6,193 nucleotides of DNA from Rubritepida sp. (GTDB lineage Bacteria > Pseudomonadota > Alphaproteobacteria > Acetobacterales > Acetobacteraceae). A program made the position numbers and the translations under genes. The stretch covers positions 16,295-22,487 of the forward strand of contig JALHNW010000002.1 of assembly GCA_022843345.1 (NCBI GenBank), written 5' to 3'. Below, piece after piece: positions 1-4,738 of this stretch. Below the pieces are notes generated by a model, which saw only the letters and a program-made list of their open reading frames with translations, was not told the origin of the DNA and did no database searches. Each line of letters begins with the position of its first letter. The stretch's first letter is position 1.

Positions 1-659
1 AACTCGGCGCGGCCCACCAGGTTCTCCCACGGGATCATGCCGACCGCGGAGGGGACGCGGCTGTCCAGGCTGTTGTCGCGGTTGTCGCCCATGGCGAAGA
101 CGTGGCCCTCGGGCACGGTGAATTCGGGGGTGTTGTCCAGCGGCGCGTCGTCGGACTGCTCGACGATCAGGTGCGCGCGGCCGCCGGGCAGGAACTCGCG
201 GCGCAGGTCCACGGTCATGCGCGGGCCGTCGCCCTCGATCACGAAGGGCCCCAGCCGCTCCATCCGCACCGCGCTGCCGTTGATGTGAAGGATGCCGCGC
301 CGGACCTGCACCACGTCGCCCGGCAGGCCGATGATGCGCTTGATGTAGTCCTGCCGGGTGTCGCGCGGCAGCTTGAACACCGCCACGTCCCCGCGCTGCG
401 GCATGGCGCCCCAGACGCGCCCGCCGAACAGGTTCGGGCTGAAGGGCATCGAGTGCCGCGAATAGCCGTAGGAGAACTTGGAGACGAAGAGGTAGTCGCC
501 CACCAGCAGCGTCGGGATCATGGAGCCGGACGGGATGTTGAACGGCTCGAACGCCACGGTCCGGATGCCGATGGCGATGAGCGCGGCGTAGACGATCGTC
601 TTCGCGCTTTCCAGCCAGCCGCCGGACTTCTTCTTGGCCAAGGTGGGGGTCTTCGACAT
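1..659 (-). CDS. lepB: Signal peptidase I (LepB), C-terminus cut by window edge
   Basis: This gene encodes the inner-membrane serine protease that removes signal peptides from proteins exported by Sec and Tat. The reading frame is open from the ATG at 657-659 to the left edge, giving 219 residues; the stop lies outside. After a short lysine-containing cytoplasmic N-terminus there is one membrane segment at about residues 20-36. The family boxes follow in order: PSGSMIPTL with the nucleophile Ser46, the GD-x-V-x-F-K stretch at about 90-96, YIKRIIGLPGD with the general base Lys107, and MGDNRDNSLDSR near residues 190-202. The part seen ends in ENLVGRAE, so probably only a few dozen residues are missing. 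It follows acpS by 50 bases. No Shine-Dalgarno-like sequence precedes the ATG (the upstream bases are pyrimidine-rich), so translation may depend on acpS or on an unstructured start. Identification is near certain. Confidence 0.97.
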   Translation of the reverse strand, partial: MSKTPTLAKKKSGGWLESAKTIVYAALIAIGIRTVAFEPFNIPSGSMIPTLLVGDYLFVSKFSYGYSRHSMPFSPNLFGGRVWGAMPQRGDVAVFKLPRDTRQDYIKRIIGLPGDVVQVRRGILHINGSAVRMERLGPFVIEGDGPRMTVDLRREFLPGGRAHLIVEQSDDAPLDNTPEFTVPEGHVFAMGDNRDNSLDSRVPSAVGMIPWENLVGRAE

Positions 660-679
660 GGGGGAACCGGGAGGTGTGA

Positions 680-695
680 CGGGCGAGAAAGCCCG
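680..695 (-). repeat. Small stem-loop in the acpS-lepB gap
   Basis: CGGGC (680-684) can pair with GCCCG (691-695) around a six-base loop, in the 50-base spacer between the acpS stop and the lepB start. No T-run follows, so it does not look like an intrinsic terminator. It could be an RNA processing or stability element, or chance in GC-rich DNA. Confidence 0.25.
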
Positions 696-709
696 GCGGG
701 GCCCGGAAG

Positions 710-1117
710 TCAAGGAAGCGGCACCGCCTCGATCAGCACCTGCGCCTCCGCCAGGGGGTATTCGTCCGTCATGGTGAGGTGGATGAGGGCGCGATGGCCC
801 GGCGGCGTCATCGCCGCGAGCCGGGCGGCGGCTCCACCCGTGAGGCGCAGGGTGGGCTGGCCGGAGGGCAGGTTCACCACGCCGAGGTCGCGGTGGAACA
901 CGCCGTGGCGGAAACCCGTGCCCAGGGCCTTGGACGCCGCCTCCTTCGCCGCGAAGCGCTTGGCGTAGGTGCCGGCGCGCAGGCGTTCCGTGCGCCGCTC
1001 CGCCTTCGCGCGCTCGGCCTCGGTGAAGACGCGGTGGGTGAAGCGCTCGCCGTGCCGCGCCAGCACGGATTCGATGCGGCGGATGTCGCAGAGGTCGTTG
1101 CCGATGCCCAGGATCAT
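710..1117 (-). CDS. acpS: Holo-[acyl-carrier-protein] synthase (AcpS)
   Basis: AcpS is the cytoplasmic enzyme that transfers 4'-phosphopantetheine from CoA to the serine of apo acyl carrier protein, making holo-ACP for fatty acid and lipid synthesis. The protein has 135 residues, within the usual AcpS range of about 120-140. It opens with the family signature [16 protein letters not shown], whose Asp8 corresponds to the Mg-binding aspartate. The second signature [16 protein letters not shown] lies at about 53-68, with Glu59 as the second metal ligand. The ATG at 1115-1117 puts the signature at the very N-terminus, as expected for the family. It starts 12 bases after the rsh stop and ends with TGA 50 bases before lepB. 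The bases before its ATG (ACCCCGCGCACCC) contain no Shine-Dalgarno match, which suggests translational coupling to rsh. acpS-lepB adjacency is common in alphaproteobacteria. Confidence 0.96.
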   Translation of the reverse strand: MILGIGNDLCDIRRIESVLARHGERFTHRVFTEAERAKAERRTERLRAGTYAKRFAAKEAASKALGTGFRHGVFHRDLGVVNLPSGQPTLRLTGGAAARLAAMTPPGHRALIHLTMTDEYPLAEAQVLIEAVPLP

Positions 1118-1129
1118 GGGTGCGCGGGG

Positions 1130-3376
1130 TCAGCCACGCGACCGGTCCACCCGGATCACGCCGTCGCTGGCGCGCAGCGTGCCCATCAGCTCGCCCAGGT
1201 GGCGGGTGTCGCGCACCTCGACGTCGAGCTGCAGCTCGCACTCGTCATCCTCGCGCCGGCCCAGGCGCAGGTTGGTCAGCACGCCCTTCTGCTTGGCGAT
1301 GGCGTTCGCCACGCCCGAGAGCAGCTGCGGCCCGTTCACCGCCTGCACCGACAGGCGCACCGTGTGCCCCGCCCCGCCCAGCGCCGCCTCCTCCCAGTCC
1401 ACGTCCAGGAAGCGCTCGGGCGTGGCGGAGAAGTTCTCCAGCATGTGGCAGTCGTTGGTGTGCACGGTCACGCCCTTGCCGGTGGTGACGATGCCCACGA
1501 TCCGGTCGCCCGGGATGGGGTGGCAGCAATGGGCGAAGTGCAGCTGCATCCCCGCCACCACGCCGGTGATGGGCTGGGAGGGCACGCCGCGCTGCCCCGC
1601 GTTGCGGCCGCGGTTGGCGATCAGCGCGGCGGCGTCCACCGGGCGCTGCGGGCCGCGCAGCTCCGGGAAGGCCGCGTGCACCACGTCGCGCGCGGAGATC
1701 CCGCCCGACGCCACGGCGTGGAACAGCTCCTCCACGCCCAGCTGGCGCAGCGCCTTGGCCGCCGGCTCCAGCAGCTTCTCCTGGAAGTCCAGGCCGTTCT
1801 GGCGGAACGCCTTGACGATCAGCGTGCGCCCCTCGTCCCGCGCCCGGGCCTTCTCCTCCGCCTGGGCGTAGCGGCGGATGCGGGCCTGCGCCTTGCCGGA
1901 GACGACGAACTTCATCCAGGCCGGGTTGGGCTTGCCGCCCTTGGCCGTGATGATCTCCACCTGGTCGCCGTTGTCGAGCTTGTGGTCCAGCTTGACGATG
2001 CGCCCGTTCACCTTGGCGCCGACGCAGGCGTCGCCCACCTGGGAATGGACGTGGTAGGCGAAGTCCACCGGCGTGGCGCCCTGCGGCAGCTCGATCAGGT
2101 CGCCCTTGGGGGAGAAGCAGAAGACGTGCTCGCGATGGAGCTCGAGCTTCGTGCTCTCCATCGCGTCGTTGGCCTCGGTCTCCGTCTCCAGGATGTCGAT
2201 CAGCGCGCGGACCCAGGGGTAGGAGCGCGCGGGTGCGGCATCCCCGCCCTGCTTGTACACCCAGTGGGCGGCCAGGCCGTATTCGGCGACGTGGTGCATC
2301 TCGCGCGTGCGGATCTGCACCTCGATCTTCGCCTCCTCGCGCCGGCCCGGCAGCACGACGCCGGTGTGCAGGGACTGGTAGCCGTTGGTCTTGGGGGTGG
2401 AGATGTAGTCCTTGAAGCGCCCGGCGATGACCTTGAAGGCGTCGTGGATCGCGCCCAGTGCCATGTAGCAGGCCGGCTTCTCGCCCACGATGACGCGGAA
2501 GGCCATCACGTCGGACAGCCCCTCGAAGGCGACGTTCTTCGCCTGCATCTTGCGCCAGATGGAGTAGGGCGACTTCTCGCGTCCCGACACCTCCTCGAAG
2601 GAGACGCCCAGCGTCGCCAGGGCGTCGCGAAGCTCCTGCTCGATCTCGGCGATGATGTCGCCCGAGCGGCCGCGCAGGTAGGTCAGGCGCTGGGCGATGG
2701 AGGCCCAGGCCTCGGGGTTCTGCTCGCGGAAGGCCAGCGTCTCCAGCTCGGTCTTCAGGGCCTCCATGCCGATGCGCTCGGCCAGCGGGGCGTAAATCTC
2801 CAGCGTCTCGCGCGCGGTGCGCAGCCGCTTCTCGGGCTTGGGCACGAAGCTCAGCGTGCGCATGTTGTGCAGGCGGTCGGCCAGCTTCACCAGCAGGACG
2901 CGCAGGTCCTCGCTCAGCGCCAGCAGCAGCTTGCACAGGTTCTCGGCCTGCTTGGTGCGCTCGCTCTGCACCTCGATGCGCGAGAGCTTGGTGACGCCGT
3001 CCACCAGGCGGGCGACCTCGGCGCCGAAGCGCTTCTCGATCTCGGGCAGGCCGTGCGGGGTATCCTCCACCACGTCGTGCAGCAGGGCGGTGGCGATGGT
3101 CGCGCTGTCCAGCCGGTAGCCGGCCAGGATCTCGGCCACGGCGACGGGGTGGATGATGTAGGGCTCGCCGTTCTGCCGCGCCTGGGTGGCGTGCGCCTCG
3201 GCGGCGAAGCGGCCGGCGCAGGCGATGAGGTCGCGGTCCAGCCGCGGGTCGGCGGTGCAGACGCGGTCGCAGAAGGCGAGGACCGCGTCAAGGCCCGGCG
3301 GGGATGCCGCCTCGGTCATGGCCCCGTCGGGGGCGCGCGCCAGCCCCGGCGTGGCGGGGGTGGCGCGCTCGCTCAA
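1130..3376 (-). CDS. rsh: Bifunctional (p)ppGpp synthetase/hydrolase (Rel/SpoT family)
   Basis: This enzyme makes and degrades the alarmone (p)ppGpp and so controls the stringent response. It is a full-length 748-residue long RSH. Domains in order: the HD hydrolase (about 30-185) with His62, the pair His100-Asp101, Glu104-Asp105 in HDVVEDT and Asp167 in LADRLHN, all the residues needed for hydrolysis; the synthetase (about 240-375) with GREKSPYSIWRKM, RFKD at 320-323 and KTNGYQSLHT; TGS (about 417-478); a zinc-finger/RIS region with HCCHP at 616-620; and a C-terminal ACT domain (about 672-748). RFKD, rather than the EFDD of monofunctional RelA, and the intact HD site indicate a bifunctional Rel. 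The start used is TTG at 3374-3376, 9 bases after the rpoZ stop and preceded by AAGGGG and AGGAG. An in-frame ATG at 3317-3319 (giving 729 residues) is a possible alternative, since the first 19 residues are low-complexity and lie outside the HD domain. Confidence 0.97.
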   Translation of the reverse strand: MSERATPATPGLARAPDGAMTEAASPPGLDAVLAFCDRVCTADPRLDRDLIACAGRFAAEAHATQARQNGEPYIIHPVAVAEILAGYRLDSATIATALLHDVVEDTPHGLPEIEKRFGAEVARLVDGVTKLSRIEVQSERTKQAENLCKLLLALSEDLRVLLVKLADRLHNMRTLSFVPKPEKRLRTARETLEIYAPLAERIGMEALKTELETLAFREQNPEAWASIAQRLTYLRGRSGDIIAEIEQELRDALATLGVSFEEVSGREKSPYSIWRKMQAKNVAFEGLSDVMAFRVIVGEKPACYMALGAIHDAFKVIAGRFKDYISTPKTNGYQSLHTGVVLPGRREEAKIEVQIRTREMHHVAEYGLAAHWVYKQGGDAAPARSYPWVRALIDILETETEANDAMESTKLELHREHVFCFSPKGDLIELPQGATPVDFAYHVHSQVGDACVGAKVNGRIVKLDHKLDNGDQVEIITAKGGKPNPAWMKFVVSGKAQARIRRYAQAEEKARARDEGRTLIVKAFRQNGLDFQEKLLEPAAKALRQLGVEELFHAVASGGISARDVVHAAFPELRGPQRPVDAAALIANRGRNAGQRGVPSQPITGVVAGMQLHFAHCCHPIPGDRIVGIVTTGKGVTVHTNDCHMLENFSATPERFLDVDWEEAALGGAGHTVRLSVQAVNGPQLLSGVANAIAKQKGVLTNLRLGRREDDECELQLDVEVRDTRHLGELMGTLRASDGVIRVDRSRG

Positions 3377-3381
3377 GGGGG

Positions 3382-3393
3382 CCCCTTACTCCT
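3382..3393 (-). promoter_or_regulatory. Ribosome binding site for rsh, overlapping the rpoZ stop
   Basis: Read on the minus strand, the rpoZ stop TAA runs into AAGGGG (3382-3387), five bases before the TTG at 3376. A second match, AGGAG (3389-3393), sits 12 bases before it, inside the last rpoZ codons. This supports the TTG start over the ATG at 3319, which has only a weak GGGG upstream. The overlap of site and stop codon suggests that rsh translation is coupled to rpoZ. Confidence 0.5.
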
Positions 3394-3781
3394 GGCCGCC
3401 GCCGAGTTCCGCGGCGAGCGAGGCTTCCAGGTCGTCGGGGTTGAACTCGTCCACCTGCATGTCGGCGGGCAGCTCCTCGTTCACGTCCATCACGCCGAAG
3501 ATGTTCTCGTTGGTGGAGATGAGGTCCATCACCTCGTCCTCCACCGGCTCCGGCTCCGGCGCGCGGGTCAAGGACTTGATGAGGTCCTCCTGCAGCGCGG
3601 GCAGCTCCACCGTCTGGTCCGCGATCTCGCGCAGGGCCACGACGGGGTTCTTGTCGTTGTCGCGGTCCACCGTCAGGCTCTCGCCGCGCGAGATGTTGCG
3701 GGCGCGCTGGGCCGCCAGCAGCACCAGCTCGAACCGGTTGGGGACTTGGACGATGCAGTCTTCGACGGTGACGCGGGCCAT
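3386..3781 (-). CDS. rpoZ: DNA-directed RNA polymerase omega subunit
   Basis: Omega is the small RNA polymerase subunit that holds and helps assemble beta'. The N-terminal two thirds match the family well: [10 protein letters not shown], then [18 protein letters not shown] at about 14-31, then [11 protein letters not shown] at about 45-55. The protein has 131 residues against 91 in E. coli; the extra length is an acidic tail after residue 75 (many Glu and Asp, ending GGGQE), a feature I recall from alphaproteobacterial omegas. The ATG at 3779-3781 has GAGG six bases upstream. In E. coli the first residues of omega (the MAR motif) help form the ppGpp site at the beta'-omega interface, and that motif is intact here, directly next to rsh. 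It is the first gene of the compact rpoZ-rsh-acpS-lepB row and has its own promoter candidate. Confidence 0.97.
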   Translation of the reverse strand: MARVTVEDCIVQVPNRFELVLLAAQRARNISRGESLTVDRDNDKNPVVALREIADQTVELPALQEDLIKSLTRAPEPEPVEDEVMDLISTNENIFGVMDVNEELPADMQVDEFNPDDLEASLAAELGGGQE

Positions 3782-3787
3782 GGGGAA

Positions 3788-3791
3788 CCTC
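3788..3791 (-). promoter_or_regulatory. Ribosome binding site of rpoZ
   Basis: GAGG on the minus strand is separated from the rpoZ ATG by six bases (TTCCCC). It is the clearest Shine-Dalgarno site on the minus strand and fixes the rpoZ start. Confidence 0.6.
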
Positions 3792-3840
3792 GGGACTCTC
3801 TGGGCGCGACTCAGCGATGCTGCGCCGCGGCGAACCCCTT

Positions 3841-3869
3841 AGATAGGCGCCCGCGCCGCCCGAAGCAAG
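3841..3869 (-). promoter_or_regulatory. Candidate housekeeping-sigma promoter of the rpoZ-rsh-acpS-lepB unit
   Basis: On the minus strand CTTGCT (3869-3864) and CTATCT (3846-3841) are separated by exactly 17 bases. Against the consensus known from Sinorhizobium, CTTGAC-N17-CTATAT, this gives 9 of 12 matches. It lies immediately after the hydrolase stop (3871) and would start RNA near 3834, giving a leader of about 50 bases before rpoZ. Within that leader CAGC-GAT-GCTG (3812-3822) can form a small hairpin of unknown meaning. The position and the AT-rich -10 in otherwise GC-rich DNA make it credible. Confidence 0.55.
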
Positions 3870-3870
3870 C

Positions 3871-4569
3871 TCATAGCCGCATCAGCCAGCCGCGCATCGC
3901 GGCACCGGCGGCCTCCGGCACCTCCATGGTCGGCAGGTGGCCGCTGCCGGCGAAGCGCTCCAGCACGGCGCCCGGGATGGCGGCGGCCATCTCCTCGTGC
4001 AGGGCGGGCGGGGTCAGCACGTCCTCCGCCCCCACCGCCACCAGGGTGGGCACCGCGATGGCGGGCAGGTCGGGGCGCGAGTCGGCGCGGCCCATGATGG
4101 CGGTCTGCTGGCGAAGGAAGGCGTCGGGGCCCAGGCGTTCGGCCATCGCCATCACCTCGTCGGCCAGCGGCGTGCCCAGGCGCGAGGGGTGGATGAGCGA
4201 GGGCAGCAGCCGCGGCGTTACCCCGCGGAAGTTCCCGCGCCCCGCCAGGGCCAGCAGGTCCTTGCGGCGCTGCGTCGCCTCCGGCGCGTCGGGCCGGGCG
4301 GAGGTGTCGAGCAGGGCCAGGCCCGCCACGCGTCCGCGGGCCTGGCGCCAGACCTCCAGCGCCGCGTAGCCGCCCATGGACAGGCCGGCGACGGCGAAGC
4401 GGCCCGCCGGCATGGCCGCGATGGCGCGCGCCGCTATCGCCCGCATCGAATCGTCCAGCGACAGGTCGGCCACCACGGGCGCGGCCAACCCCGCCAGCGC
4501 CGGCATGGTGTCGCGCCACAGGCGGGCGTCGCACAGCAATCCGGGGAGCAGCAGCAGGGGAATGGCCAT
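3871..4569 (-). CDS. Alpha/beta-fold hydrolase, substrate unknown
   Basis: This is a 232-residue single-domain alpha/beta hydrolase, probably a cytoplasmic esterase or lipase-like enzyme; no signal peptide is seen. The N-terminus has the first strand and oxyanion turn LLLLPGLLCDARLW (about 5-18). The nucleophile elbow GLSMGGY places the catalytic Ser64; Asp183 in VGAEDVLTPP and His211 in GSGHLPTMEVPE complete the triad. A cap of helices lies at about 95-165. The style recalls the BioH/pimeloyl-ACP esterase and haloperoxidase-like families, but the substrate cannot be told. The ATG at 4567-4569 was chosen because the conserved fold starts right after it; the next in-frame ATG at 4642-4644 would add an Arg-rich, unconserved-looking leader. 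No Shine-Dalgarno site precedes the chosen ATG. It ends two bases before the rpoZ promoter candidate and may read through into that unit. Confidence 0.88.
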   Translation of the reverse strand: MAIPLLLLPGLLCDARLWRDTMPALAGLAAPVVADLSLDDSMRAIAARAIAAMPAGRFAVAGLSMGGYAALEVWRQARGRVAGLALLDTSARPDAPEATQRRKDLLALAGRGNFRGVTPRLLPSLIHPSRLGTPLADEVMAMAERLGPDAFLRQQTAIMGRADSRPDLPAIAVPTLVAVGAEDVLTPPALHEEMAAAIPGAVLERFAGSGHLPTMEVPEAAGAAMRGWLMRL

Positions 4570-4575
4570 GCTGCG

Positions 4576-4604
4576 GGCATAAATCGCGGGCGGCCGGGTG
4601 CCAA
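4576..4604 (-). promoter_or_regulatory. Candidate promoter of the hydrolase, possibly giving a leaderless mRNA
   Basis: On the minus strand TTGGCA (4604-4599) and TATGCC (4581-4576) are 17 bases apart. The -35 has five of six consensus bases, the -10 only three. Counting seven bases on from the -10 places the RNA start on the A of the hydrolase ATG (4569), which agrees with the absence of a ribosome binding site there. Confidence 0.35.
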
Positions 4605-4617
4605 GGTGCCGTTTCCT

Positions 4618-4646
4618 GTTGCGTTCCGCGCGCTTCGGGCGCATAT
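4618..4646 (+). promoter_or_regulatory. Candidate promoter of the DEAD-box helicase
   Basis: GTTGCG (4618-4623) and GCATAT (4641-4646) are separated by 17 bases and stand back to back with the hydrolase promoter, the two -35 boxes only 13 bases apart. The match is moderate (TTG in the -35 and ATAT in the -10). RNA would start near 4653, leaving a structured leader of about 85 bases. A perfect 10-base palindrome, CGCATATGCG (4640-4649), covers the -10. Confidence 0.4.
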
Positions 4647-4663
4647 GCGGAACCGTACGCAGA

Positions 4664-4680
4664 GGGCGGCTGGACCGCCC
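4664..4680 (+). repeat. Stem-loop 1 in the helicase leader
   Basis: GGGCGG (4664-4669) pairs perfectly with CCGCCC (4675-4680) around the five-base loop CTGGA. No T-run follows. It is the first of two stable hairpins in the predicted leader. Confidence 0.5.
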
Positions 4681-4689
4681 GGCTCGGCC

Positions 4690-4725
4690 GTGCCGCCCCC
4701 GAGGGGGCCGCCGGCCCCCAGGCAC
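4690..4725 (+). repeat. Stem-loop 2 with two alternative inner stems, abutting the helicase ribosome binding site
   Basis: An outer stem GTGCC (4690-4694)/GGCAC (4721-4725) encloses two mutually exclusive inner pairings. In one, GGGGGCC (4703-4709) pairs with GGCCCCC (4713-4719) around the loop GCC. In the other, the same G-run pairs back with the CCCC of 4696-4699 around CGAG. The structure ends two bases before the AGGA site. The pairings are seen in the sequence; any regulatory role is inference. Confidence 0.5.
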
Positions 4726-4726
4726 C

Positions 4727-4730
4727 AGGA
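4727..4730 (+). promoter_or_regulatory. Ribosome binding site of the helicase
   Basis: AGGA lies eight bases before the TTG at 4739-4741. The first in-frame ATG (4805-4807) has no such site upstream, so this site decides for the TTG start. Confidence 0.55.
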
Positions 4731-4738
4731 CACGACGC

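Noticed and set aside
671..678. CACCTCC on the minus strand upstream of lepB, identical to the anti-Shine-Dalgarno end of 16S rRNA.
   Set aside because: A seven-base match in C-rich DNA is easily chance, and it has the wrong sense to bind the ribosome; no function can be supported.
102..968. A 288-codon plus-strand frame opposite lepB and acpS.
   Set aside because: It is antisense to the catalytic motifs of signal peptidase I and AcpS and has no domain of its own.
779..4369. A 1196-codon open frame on the plus strand opposite acpS, rsh, rpoZ and most of the hydrolase gene.
   Set aside because: It runs antisense to four well-recognised genes, and its translation is rich in Arg, Ala, Gly, His, Leu and Gln with no domain. 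Long antisense frames are expected in DNA this GC-rich.
4690..4725. The GC-rich hairpin considered as an intrinsic terminator.
   Set aside because: No T-run follows on either strand, and it sits directly before a translation start rather than after a gene.
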